From NCBI RefSeq assembly GCF_003668875.1, contig NZ_RAWM01000027.1, forward strand, positions 1 through 64,000: a stretch of 64,000 nucleotides of DNA, given 5' to 3'. The translations under genes and the position numbers were made by a program. The notes beneath the pieces are model-generated. The model worked only from the letters and a program-made list of their open reading frames with translations, did no database searches and was not told the DNA's origin. The DNA is from Corallococcus interemptor (lineage in GTDB: Bacteria; Myxococcota; Myxococcia; Myxococcales; Myxococcaceae). Shown one piece after another: positions 48,791-56,465 of this stretch; within the stretch, counting starts at the first letter, position 1, and every line of letters starts with the position of its first letter.

Positions 48791-50839
48791 ATGCGACGCA
48801 TGTGGGGCACGTGGGGGGCGATGCTCGCCCTGCTCGCGAGCGGCTGTGATGCCATCGACCTGTCGAGCATCACCCAGCGCGACGCGAAGACCCGGGTGCG
48901 CCCGGAGCCCCCTGGCGGGCACTGCGAGTTCGGCGGCGACCGGGTGGACTCCGGCCTGGACCGCGACCGCGACGGGGAGCTGGACGACTCCGAGGTGACC
49001 GACACCGAGTACGTCTGCGACGACCCCACGCCCAAGGTCCGCACCCGCATCCAGGCCGAACCCCACGGCGCGAACTGCGCGCTGGGAGGCCAGGCGGTGC
49101 AGTCCGGCCTGGACCGGAACTTCAACGGGCAGCTCGAGGACGGGGAGGTCACCCTCACCGACTTCGTCTGCGCCACCTCGGTCACCAACGTGCTGCTGCG
49201 CACGCGGCAGGTGACTCCGGGCGAGAAGTGCGCCCTGGGCGGGCAGGTGTCCCACGCCGGCCATGACGCCAACGGCAACGGGCTGCTGGAGGACGAGGAG
49301 ATTTCGCAGGAGGTGTACGCCTGCGACGATCCGGCCCCCGTCCTGTCACGGCTGCGCACGCTGCCCCCCTTCACCGCGCCGTGCGACGGGGACGACCAGG
49401 GCGGCCTCGTGCTGGAGGCCGGTGGCGACCAGAACGGCGACGCCGTGCTCTCGGCGTCCGAGGTCGAAGCCACGGCCTATGCCTGCGGCCTGGAGCCCTC
49501 CGACCTGAAGGTCTACCACGACGGAGAGGGCCCCGGTCCGGACTGCGCCCGGGGTGGCATCCGCGTGGACGCCATCCAGGACCGGGACCGCGACGGAGAC
49601 CTGGATCCGCACGGCTTCGCGACGGCGGTGTTCGTGTGCCAGACCGCCCGCGTGCATGACGGGGACTTCACGGTGACGGGCCCCGTGGACCTGGTGGCGC
49701 TCGAGGGCGTCACCCACCTGCGGGGCGAGCTGATCATCTCCGCGCCCACGCTCACCGACGCGGTGCTCCCCTCGCTGGCGGTCATCAACAAGAGCCTCAC
49801 GGTGCGGGGCAACGCCAGCCTGCGCCGGCTGTCCATGCCCGCCCTGCGCTTCGTGGGCGGCAGCGCGGAGGTGACCTCCAACGCCCGGCTGGACGTGCTC
49901 ACGCTGGGCACGGCGCCGGACACGATGGTGCAGGTCCAGCGCAGCCTCCTCGTGGAGGACAACCCCATGCTCCCCACGCTGGAGGGGCTGGCGGCGGTGC
50001 AGCCGGCGGACAGCATCTCCCTGCGCGCGAACAACGCGCTGGTGGAGCCGGGCCTGCTGCCCTACGTCCACGTGCTCAAGGGGTCGCTCACCATCGAGGA
50101 CCACCTGCGGATGGACCGCACCCCCTTCATCCAGCTGACCCAGGTCCACGGGAACGTGCGCATCGCGAACAACCCCGCGATGGGGGGCCCCTTCGGCCTG
50201 GAGCAGCTGACCTCCGTGGACGGCGGCCTGGAGCTGCGGGACAACGCGCTGCTGGAGCGGCTCCACCCGCTGGCTCGGCTCACCTCCGTGGGCGAGCTGT
50301 TCATCTCCGGCAACCCCCGGCTGACGGACACGACGGGGCTGGAGCAGCTGGCGTCCGCGGGCCGCATCCACATCCAGGGCAACAAGGAGCTGGTGAGCGT
50401 GGGGGACATGCCCGCGCTGGCGCAGGCCGGGGCCTTCTCCGTGAAGTTCAACGAGAAGCTCCAGCGCGTGCGCGGCCTGCCCCTGCTTCGCACCACGGAC
50501 ACGCTGTCCGTCGTGGGCAACCCGCTGCTGACGTCACTGGAGGGCTTCCAGCGGCTGACCCGGCTGACCACGCTGGAGGTGCTGGGCAACGCGGCGCTCA
50601 CGAACCTGGGCGGCCTGGCGACGCTGCGCGAGCTGGACGTCCTCAGCCTCCAGGGCAACGCGGCGCTCACGGGCTTTGGCCTGACGGAGCTGGCGCGCGT
50701 GTCGCTGGCCTTCGTCGTCGTGGACAACCCGAAGCTGCCCACGTGCCTGGCCACCGCGCTGGCGGGGGACGTGTTCATGGGCGAACCGCTGTCGGGCATC
50801 AACATCGGCCAGAACGACAACGCGGCGACGTGCCCTTGA
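48791..50839 (+). CDS. Lipoprotein with DUF7151-like repeats and receptor-L-like beta-helix
   Basis: A 682-residue lipoprotein (signal [10 protein letters not shown], Cys 19). Residues about 30-300 hold five repeats of roughly 50 residues with the pattern GxxC...GG...SGLD.N.NG.L...EV...YVC (for example [23 protein letters not shown] and [19 protein letters not shown]), the DUF7151-like module seen on myxobacterial cell surfaces. The remainder is a repeated beta-strand ladder with [29 protein letters not shown] and similar units, resembling receptor-L or leucine-rich beta-helices. A surface binding role is inferred. The start at 48791 follows a purine-rich stretch. It converges with the ECF sigma gene, 13 bases away. 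Confidence 0.88.
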   Translation: MRRMWGTWGAMLALLASGCDAIDLSSITQRDAKTRVRPEPPGGHCEFGGDRVDSGLDRDRDGELDDSEVTDTEYVCDDPTPKVRTRIQAEPHGANCALGGQAVQSGLDRNFNGQLEDGEVTLTDFVCATSVTNVLLRTRQVTPGEKCALGGQVSHAGHDANGNGLLEDEEISQEVYACDDPAPVLSRLRTLPPFTAPCDGDDQGGLVLEAGGDQNGDAVLSASEVEATAYACGLEPSDLKVYHDGEGPGPDCARGGIRVDAIQDRDRDGDLDPHGFATAVFVCQTARVHDGDFTVTGPVDLVALEGVTHLRGELIISAPTLTDAVLPSLAVINKSLTVRGNASLRRLSMPALRFVGGSAEVTSNARLDVLTLGTAPDTMVQVQRSLLVEDNPMLPTLEGLAAVQPADSISLRANNALVEPGLLPYVHVLKGSLTIEDHLRMDRTPFIQLTQVHGNVRIANNPAMGGPFGLEQLTSVDGGLELRDNALLERLHPLARLTSVGELFISGNPRLTDTTGLEQLASAGRIHIQGNKELVSVGDMPALAQAGAFSVKFNEKLQRVRGLPLLRTTDTLSVVGNPLLTSLEGFQRLTRLTTLEVLGNAALTNLGGLATLRELDVLSLQGNAALTGFGLTELARVSLAFVVVDNPKLPTCLATALAGDVFMGEPLSGINIGQNDNAATCP

Positions 50840-50845
50840 ACTCAG

Positions 50846-50860
50846 GCCGCCTTCAGCGGC
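50846..50860. terminator. Small bidirectional hairpin between convergent genes
   Basis: GCCGC and GCGGC flank a five-base loop in the short gap between the lipoprotein and sigma-factor stops, overlapping the end of the sigma gene. With five-base arms and no T-run it is a weak terminator candidate for either strand. Confidence 0.3.
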
Positions 50861-51428
50861 GGGGCTTGCAGGAGCAATCCAGGCAGCCGTGCGCCGCGCA
50901 CGCGCCGCAGCCCCGCTCCAGCGACCGCTTGAGGGCAAGCCTGGCGCGGTGCAGCCGCACGCCCGCGTTGTTGGAGGTGATGCCCACCTCGCGCGCCACG
51001 TCCGGCACCGCGCGCCCCTCCAGGTCCACCTGGCGCACCAGCTGCGCGTACTCGGGCTTGAGCGTGGGCAGGAGGTCCGTGAGGCACGCGCACACCGTGG
51101 ACTCCAGCTCCAGGTCCACGGTGGCGGCGTCCGCGTCGCGGGCCTCCACCTCCAGCGCGCGTCCCTCCGCGGACTGCCGGCGATGGTGGTCCACCAGGGC
51201 GTTGCGCAGGAGGCGGTAGAACCACGCCACCGCGCCCTCGCCGTCCTTCAGCGCCCCGCCCTTCTCCAGGGTGCGGGCGAAGGCCGTCTGGAAGAGGTCC
51301 TCCGCGACGGCCCGGCTGCCCACCCGCCGCTCCAGGAAGGCGAGGAAGCGGCGCTGGTGGGCCAGGAGCGCCGCCACCACGTCCTCGCGGTCCGGGGGCA
51401 GCGCCGCTTCTGTCCCTTCAGCGTCCAT
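50853..51428 (-). CDS. ECF sigma factor with CorE-like Cys-rich C-terminus
   Basis: A 191-residue ECF-type sigma-70 factor. Region 2 is seen in AHQRRFLAFLERRVGSRAVAEDLFQTAFAR and YRLLRNALVDHHRR, and region 4 in LPTLKPEYAQLVRQVDLEG and GITSNNAGVRLHRARLALK. The C-terminal 20 residues hold Cys174, Cys177, His180, Cys182, Cys185 and Cys187. Such a tail characterises the CorE/ECF44 group of Myxococcus xanthus, where the Cys-rich tail senses copper (or, in CorE2, cadmium and zinc) without an anti-sigma factor. No anti-sigma gene is adjacent here. The copper ATPase and Csp-like protein within 5 kb are the natural candidate targets. Metal specificity is inferred, not shown. Confidence 0.88.
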   Translation of the reverse strand: MDAEGTEAALPPDREDVVAALLAHQRRFLAFLERRVGSRAVAEDLFQTAFARTLEKGGALKDGEGAVAWFYRLLRNALVDHHRRQSAEGRALEVEARDADAATVDLELESTVCACLTDLLPTLKPEYAQLVRQVDLEGRAVPDVAREVGITSNNAGVRLHRARLALKRSLERGCGACAAHGCLDCSCKPRR

Positions 51429-51443
51429 ACGACGCTTTGAGTA

Positions 51444-52022
51444 CTACGGAGGGCCGTAGCCCTGCACGCGGGAGTTCAGCTCCACCGCGGTGGCGTAGAT
51501 CTGCGCCCAGGCGCGGTACTTGAACTTCGCCACCCCGCCCTTCTGGTCGTTCGCGTAGTCGAACATGTCCTGGCGGAACTGCGCGTCCGCGGCCTTGCGG
51601 GCCTCCGGCTTCAGCGGCGTGCCCTTGCGGTCGTAGTAACGCAGCAGGTCGTAGCCGTAGTCGTGCGTCTTGGCCGCCGGGTCGAACTCCTTGTCCGGGC
51701 CAATCTTGCCGGGGACGGAGGCGTAGCCGAGCGGATCCTGCATGCGCTGGCCGTGCGGCGTCTGGATGGCGTAGGGCTTGTAGCCCATCACCTGCTCGAA
51801 GTCCGCCGGGGGCGGGCGCGCGCCGGTGAGGTACTCGCTCATCAGCTTGCCGTGGTCGCCCGGGGGCGCCTTGCCCACGGCGCCCGTGCGCTGGGCGGCG
51901 TTGGTGCCGGAGGCGAAGGAGTCCTTCACCGCGTTGCGCGCGGCGGGGGCGGCGGGACGCGCGGCGGTGGACTCCGTACCGGAGGTCTGCGGCGGGCGGA
52001 CGGGCGTGTTGCGGATGATCAT
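51444..52022 (-). CDS. Phospholipase A2-like domain protein
   Basis: A 192-residue protein. The first 70 residues are disordered-looking (Pro, Ala, Thr, Ser rich), followed by a compact domain: YKPYAIQTPHGQRMQ, LGYASVPGKIGPDKEFDPAAKTHDYGYDLLRYYDRKG, and a final helical segment with FKYRAWAQIYATAVEL. The KEFDPAAKTHDYGYD stretch strongly resembles the prokaryotic phospholipase A2 catalytic segment (FKPAC-x2-HDFGYRN), with the His-Asp pair kept and the disulphide Cys replaced by Ala. No signal peptide or lipobox is visible, so secretion, if any, is not Sec-dependent. Lipid hydrolysis is inferred from the motif. The start at 52022 is the first Met of non-shadow sequence; the ribosome site is weak. 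Confidence 0.75.
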   Translation of the reverse strand: MIIRNTPVRPPQTSGTESTAARPAAPAARNAVKDSFASGTNAAQRTGAVGKAPPGDHGKLMSEYLTGARPPPADFEQVMGYKPYAIQTPHGQRMQDPLGYASVPGKIGPDKEFDPAAKTHDYGYDLLRYYDRKGTPLKPEARKAADAQFRQDMFDYANDQKGGVAKFKYRAWAQIYATAVELNSRVQGYGPP

Positions 52023-52037
52023 TGGGGGGACCTGGGG

Positions 52038-52050
52038 GAGAAGTCTTCTC
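52038..52050. promoter_or_regulatory. Perfect 13-base palindrome in a divergent promoter region
   Basis: GAGAAG-T-CTTCTC lies 15 bases upstream of the phospholipase-like start and about 97 bases before the TPR gene, in a relatively AT-rich pocket. It could be an operator for either gene. Unsupported beyond symmetry. Confidence 0.3.
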
Positions 52051-52146
52051 GATTTTTCGGAAACCGCCTGCCCAAAGTTGCGGCCCCCCACCCAAACTCG
52101 CGCAGAATGCGCCATCAACGCACCGCGTGGTGCACTGGAGGACACC

Positions 52147-52611
52147 GTGGCGAACTACCTGTATTCCGAGGGCATCAAGGAACTGCGCGCTGGCAACTTC
52201 GAGAACGCGCAGCGTCTGGTGGAGCAGGCGAAGAAGCAGGGGGACGCCACCGTGGAGGAGCTGCACGCCATGGCGTTCGCGATGGACGGGCACGGCCAGC
52301 GCGGCTTCGCGACGGAGCTCCTGCAGGAGGCGCTGAAGCAGCAGCCCTCGGCGGTGGAGCCCGCCTGTGTCCTGGCCATGTTCCACCTGGAGAAGCAGGA
52401 GGACGCCCAGGCGGAGGCCGTCCTGAAGCCCGCGCTGGCGGCAGCTCCGGATCACCCCAAGGCGAACCTGTGTATGGCCATGGCGCTGGCGAAGACGGAG
52501 GCCGCCCGGGCCCGCGCGCACCTGGCCAAGGCCGCGAAGGACACCGACCCGGACGTCCGCGCGCAGGCGGAGGCGCTGGACAAGGTGCTGTCGCAGCACG
52601 AGCCCCGCTAA
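52147..52611 (+). CDS. TPR-like repeat protein
   Basis: A 154-residue all-helical protein with tetratricopeptide-like pairs: YSEGIKELRAGNFENAQRLVEQAKKQ, EELHAMAFAMDGHGQRGFATELLQEALKQ, PACVLAMFHLEKQEDAQAEAVLKPALA and KANLCMAMALAKTEAARARAHLAKAA. TPR proteins are scaffolds; no partner is evident. The GTG at 52147 is chosen because GGAGGA lies four bases upstream and the first TPR starts immediately. It is divergent from the phospholipase-like gene and converges with the NtrC-like regulator, ten bases apart. Confidence 0.82.
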   Translation: MANYLYSEGIKELRAGNFENAQRLVEQAKKQGDATVEELHAMAFAMDGHGQRGFATELLQEALKQQPSAVEPACVLAMFHLEKQEDAQAEAVLKPALAAAPDHPKANLCMAMALAKTEAARARAHLAKAAKDTDPDVRAQAEALDKVLSQHEPR

Positions 52612-52621
52612 GGGCCCTGCT

Positions 52622-54037
52622 TCAGTCCCCGCGCTTGAAGTCCTCCGTGCGGACGCCGTAGCGCTTGAGCAGGCGGTGCAGGCTCTCGCGCTCCATGCCC
52701 GCGCGCTCGGCCGCGTGGGTGACGTTGCCGGAGAACTCCTGCATCAGCGCGGTGAGGTAGTCGCGCGACACGGCGTCGCGCACGCGGTCCACGGCCTCGC
52801 GGTAGGGCTGCTTCGCCAGTGCCTCGGCGGGCAGCGGGCCGACGGACATCTGGACCACGGGGACACGCGCCGTGCCCAGCTCTGGCGGCAGGTCCTCCGG
52901 AACGATTCGGGGGCCCGCCGCCACCGCCGCCGCGCGCGCCACCGCGTTCTGCAGCTGCCGCACGTTGCCGGGCCAGGGCGCGTCCGTGAGCGTGCGCAGG
53001 GCCTGGGGCGTGAAGCCCTCCAGCTCCGGCCGGTTCGCGCCCGCGAGGAAGTGCATGGCGAGCAGCGGGATGTCCTCGCGGCGCTCGCGCAAGGCGGGCA
53101 TGCGCACCGTCACGCCGCCCAGCCGGTAGTAGAGGTCCTCGCGGAAGCGCCCCGCTGAGACCTCCTGCGCCAGGTCCCGGTGCGTCGCCGCCACCACGCG
53201 CACGTCCACCGTCACCGGCGTGGTGGTGCCCACGCGACGGATCTCCTTCTCCTGGAGCGCGCGGTTGAGCTTCACCTGCACGGGCAGGGGCAGGTCCCCC
53301 ACTTCGTCCAGGAAGAGCGTGCCGCCGTGGGCCTCCTCGAAGAGGCCGGCCTTCGCGCCGGTGGCGCCGGTGAAGGCGCCCTTCGCGTGGCCGAAGAGCT
53401 CGCTCTCCACCAGCTCCGCCGGCAGCGCGCCGCAGTTCACCGCGACGAAGGGCTTGTCGCGGCGCGGGCTCTCGCGGTGCAGCGCGCGGGCGGCCAGCTC
53501 CTTGCCGGTGCCCGTCTCGCCGGTGAGCACCACGGTGAGTTCGCGCGAGGCCACCTGCGCGAGCAGCGCGTGCGTCTTCTGGAGCGCCGGGCTGGTGCCA
53601 CGCAGGCCGTGGAAGTCCGGCATGCGGGATGCGCGGGCGGCCAGCCCCCGCGCGTCACGGGACTGGCGCTGGCGCTCCAGGGCGCGAGCGACGACCAGGG
53701 CCACCTCATCCGGGTCGAAGGGCTTGGACAGGTAGTCGTACGCGCCTTCCTTGATGGCCTCCACGGCCTTGGGGATGCTCGCGTAGGCGGTGACGAGGAC
53801 GACCTCCGTGTCCGGCGCGCGCCGCTTCACCTCGCGCAGCACCGTGAAGCCGTCCGCGCCCGGCATCTGGATGTCGGTGACCACCACGTCGAACGCTCGC
53901 GCGGAGAGCAGCGCCAGGGCCTGGAGGCCGTCGGGCGCGGTCGTCACCGCGTACGCGTCCCCCAGGATGCGCGCGAACAGCTTGAGCATGTTCTCCTTGT
54001 CGTCCACGACGAGGACCGAGGGCTTGCCGCTGCTCAT
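52622..54037 (-). CDS. NtrC-family sigma-54-dependent response regulator
   Basis: A 471-residue response regulator with all three NtrC modules: receiver (LVVDDKENML; acceptor Asp in VVVTDIQMPGADG; Lys in YDYLSKPFDPDEV), AAA+ domain (Walker A GETGTGKE about residue 178, the sigma-54 contact ELFGHAKGAFTGA, Walker B GGTLFLDEVGDLP, second region FREDLYYRL) and a C-terminal Fis-type helix-turn-helix (VTHAAERAGMERESLHRLLKRYGVR). It therefore activates sigma-54 promoters. The ATG overlaps the stop of the upstream sensor kinase gene by four bases (ATGA), so the two form a two-component pair. Confidence 0.95.
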   Translation of the reverse strand: MSSGKPSVLVVDDKENMLKLFARILGDAYAVTTAPDGLQALALLSARAFDVVVTDIQMPGADGFTVLREVKRRAPDTEVVLVTAYASIPKAVEAIKEGAYDYLSKPFDPDEVALVVARALERQRQSRDARGLAARASRMPDFHGLRGTSPALQKTHALLAQVASRELTVVLTGETGTGKELAARALHRESPRRDKPFVAVNCGALPAELVESELFGHAKGAFTGATGAKAGLFEEAHGGTLFLDEVGDLPLPVQVKLNRALQEKEIRRVGTTTPVTVDVRVVAATHRDLAQEVSAGRFREDLYYRLGGVTVRMPALRERREDIPLLAMHFLAGANRPELEGFTPQALRTLTDAPWPGNVRQLQNAVARAAAVAAGPRIVPEDLPPELGTARVPVVQMSVGPLPAEALAKQPYREAVDRVRDAVSRDYLTALMQEFSGNVTHAAERAGMERESLHRLLKRYGVRTEDFKRGD

Positions 54038-55482
54038 GCCGCCTCCTGTCGCGCGGGCAGCGACAGCGTGAAGCGCGCGCCGCCCAGGGCGCCCGTGTCC
54101 ACGTCGATGCGGCCGCCGTGCGCCTCCGCGATGGCCTGGCTCACCGCGAGCCCCAGCCCCGTGCCGGAGGGCTTCGTCGTGAAGAAGGGCTCGAAGAGCT
54201 GGGCCCGTGCCTCCGGCGTCACGCCGGGCCCGGAGTCGGACACCGCCACGCGCGCGGCTCCGTCCGCGTCCCCCGTGATGCGCACCTCCACCCGTCCTCC
54301 CTCGCCCGAGGCCTCCGCCGCGTTCTTGATCAAGTTGAGCAGCACCTGCCGCAAGCGCGGGGCCTGCGCCCACGCGGTGCCCTCGCCGTGCACCTCCACC
54401 GTCACCGCGCCCAGCTTCGTGGCCTCGCGCAGGCGCAAGACGACCTCCTCGCACGCGTCGCGCAGCGCCACCGGCTCCAGCGGTCCCCGCCCCGGACGCG
54501 CCAGGTCCAGCAGGCCCTCCACGATGTCCTGACAGCGCACCGCCTCCTCCTCCACCACGCGCAGGTCCTCCGCGAGCGCGCCCTCCGCCCGCCGCTGCAA
54601 CAGCCGCACGTACCCGAGGATGACGCCCAGCGGGTTGTTGATTTCGTGCGCCACGCCCGCCGCCAGCCGGCCAATGCCCGCCAGCTTCTCGTGCTGGACG
54701 AGCCGCGCCTGGTGCTCGCGCAGCGCCCCCGTCATCCGGTTGAGCTGCGCGGCCAGGTGCCCCAGCTCCCCCGGATCATCTTCAGGAATGCGCACGTCCA
54801 GGTCCCCGTGAGCCAGCCGCGCCGCGCCCTCGGACAGCCGCGCCACCGGCCGCGCCACCGAGTTGCCGATGTACACCCCCACCCCGGCCGCGAACAGCGT
54901 GGCCCCGCCCAGGAGGAGCAGCGCCCAGCGGAAGCTGTCGCGCTCCACCGCGCCCACGTGCGACTCGAAGGCCGCCATCGACGCGTCCGAGTCCGCCGTC
55001 AGCGCGTCCACCCGGGCCTGGATGCGCGACACCCACTCCAGCGCGCGCCCGTGCGCCGCCTCCACCGCGCCCGCGTCCTTCGCCAGCACCGCGGGCAACA
55101 GCGTGTCCCGGTAGAGCGTGTCCAGCGCGTCGCCCGACGCCTGGATGTCCGCCACCGCCGCGCGCTCGTCCGCGTCGCGCGCGTGCTCCGCCAGACTGCG
55201 CGTCAGCGCCTCCACGCGGGCGCGGGCCTCCGTGTGGAAGTGACGGTGGCTGTCATTGCCCAGGATGATGGTGTGCGCCAGGTGCGCGTACTGGTCCCTC
55301 ACCGCCGTGGCCAGCTCGCGCGCCTCCCGCGCCCGGCCGCCCACCTCGCGCAGCGCGCGCGTGCCCTCGTGGATGTCCGCCAGCCGGCCGAGCGCATAGG
55401 CCGACGCCGCCGCGAACAGCGCCACCAGCGCCCCGAACGCGAGCAACACCCTGCGGGTCGTGGTGCCGGAGACAGGTCCCAT
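54034..55482 (-). CDS. Membrane sensor histidine kinase, partner of the NtrC-like regulator
   Basis: A 482-residue inner-membrane kinase. The first transmembrane helix is RVLLAFGALVALFAAASAYALG (residues about 10-32); a periplasmic four-helix-type sensor follows (ALREVGGRAREARELATAVRDQYAHLAHT). The second helix lies near WALLLLGGATLFAAGVGVYIG, followed by a HAMP domain (RPVARLSEGAARLAHGDLDVRIPED). HisKA carries IGRLAAGVAHEINNPLGV and HATPase carries LLNLIKNAAEAS and TKPSGTGLGLAVSQAIAEAHGG. The stop overlaps the regulator's start (ATGA). The ligand is unknown. It is divergent from the metallo-hydrolase gene, 22 bases away, so the two promoters must overlap. Confidence 0.92.
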   Translation of the reverse strand: MGPVSGTTTRRVLLAFGALVALFAAASAYALGRLADIHEGTRALREVGGRAREARELATAVRDQYAHLAHTIILGNDSHRHFHTEARARVEALTRSLAEHARDADERAAVADIQASGDALDTLYRDTLLPAVLAKDAGAVEAAHGRALEWVSRIQARVDALTADSDASMAAFESHVGAVERDSFRWALLLLGGATLFAAGVGVYIGNSVARPVARLSEGAARLAHGDLDVRIPEDDPGELGHLAAQLNRMTGALREHQARLVQHEKLAGIGRLAAGVAHEINNPLGVILGYVRLLQRRAEGALAEDLRVVEEEAVRCQDIVEGLLDLARPGRGPLEPVALRDACEEVVLRLREATKLGAVTVEVHGEGTAWAQAPRLRQVLLNLIKNAAEASGEGGRVEVRITGDADGAARVAVSDSGPGVTPEARAQLFEPFFTTKPSGTGLGLAVSQAIAEAHGGRIDVDTGALGGARFTLSLPARQEAA

Positions 55483-55504
55483 GGAACGGTTTATATGACT
55501 GACA

Positions 55505-56434
55505 ATGCGCTTCAAGAACCTGGATGGCAGCGGACCGCAGCCCTTCACCCGCGTGTTCAAGTGGGCCGTCACGGACAAGCTCACGGGCAAGCGCCGCGAC
55601 TCACCCGCGCGCGCCGTCGTGCCGCACGTGGAGCCGGATCTGGCCCTGCTCGCCACCCCGCCCGCGCCGGGTGAAGGCGCCCGCCTCACGTGGCTGGGCC
55701 ACGCCAGCTGGCTGGTGCAGCTGGATGGCGTGTCGCTGCTCATCGACCCGGTGCTGCGCGACGCCATCAACGTCGTCATCCGCCGCAACGTGCCGCCCGG
55801 CGTGCCCGTGGAGAAGCTGCCGCGCATCGACGCGAGCCTGGTGACGCACAACCACTACGACCACCTGGACCTGCCCACGCTCAAGCAGGTGGGCGCCCGC
55901 ATCGTCACCGGCCTGGGCCACGCGCCGGTGTTCCAGGGACAGGGCCTGCCCTTCCACGAGCTGGACTGGTGGGAGTCCACGCAGGTGGGGCCCGTGCGCG
56001 TGCACTACGTGCCGTCCCAGCACTGGAGCCGCCGCGGCCTCAACGACGCCAACGAGATGCTCTGGGGCGGCTTCGTGGTGGAGGGCTCCAGCGCGCGCGT
56101 CTACCACTCCGGCGACACCGCCTACTTCCAGGGCTTCAAGGAGATTGGCGCGAGGTTCCCCAAGCTGGACGCGGCGCTGTTGCCCATTGGCGCCTATGAC
56201 CCGGCGTGGTTCATGCGGCTGCAGCACATGAACCCGGAGGAGGCGGTGCAGGCCTTCGAGGACCTGGGCGCGCTGGCCTTCTTCGCCATGCACTGGGGCA
56301 CCTTCAAGCTCACCGACGAGCCCCTGGACGAACCGCCCGCCCGCCTGGACGCCGAATGGCTGCGCCGGGGCTGGCCGAGAGACCGCGTGCACGTGCTGCC
56401 CGTGGGCGGCACACACACCGTGCGGCACGGTTGA
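55505..56434 (+). CDS. Metallo-beta-lactamase fold hydrolase (UlaG/NAPE-PLD-like)
   Basis: A 309-residue MBL-fold enzyme. The zinc motif is LVTHNHYDHLDLPTLKQ (HxHxDH), with additional ligand regions in RVYHSGDTAYFQGF (Asp) and AFFAMHWGTFKLTDEP (His). The opening RLTWLGHASWLVQLDGVSLLIDPVLRD is typical of the UlaG/NAPE-phospholipase-D-like branch. There is no signal peptide, so it is cytoplasmic. The substrate is not decidable. The ATG lies only 22 bases from the divergent kinase start. Confidence 0.9.
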   Translation: MRFKNLDGSGPQPFTRVFKWAVTDKLTGKRRDSPARAVVPHVEPDLALLATPPAPGEGARLTWLGHASWLVQLDGVSLLIDPVLRDAINVVIRRNVPPGVPVEKLPRIDASLVTHNHYDHLDLPTLKQVGARIVTGLGHAPVFQGQGLPFHELDWWESTQVGPVRVHYVPSQHWSRRGLNDANEMLWGGFVVEGSSARVYHSGDTAYFQGFKEIGARFPKLDAALLPIGAYDPAWFMRLQHMNPEEAVQAFEDLGALAFFAMHWGTFKLTDEPLDEPPARLDAEWLRRGWPRDRVHVLPVGGTHTVRHG

Positions 56435-56465
56435 GCGCTGGCGGGGCTTGTGGTCTCAAGCGGGC

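Noticed and set aside
48493-49473. Extension of the copper ATPase by more than 300 codons upstream
   Set aside because: The sequence upstream of the GTG at 48492 shows no metal-ATPase features and overlaps the real lipoprotein gene on the other strand. A strong ribosome site sits right before 48492.
54038-54454. N-terminal extension of the NtrC-like regulator
   Set aside because: It is an alternative frame of the kinase HATPase domain. The receiver domain starts at the Met of 54037, which overlaps the kinase stop.
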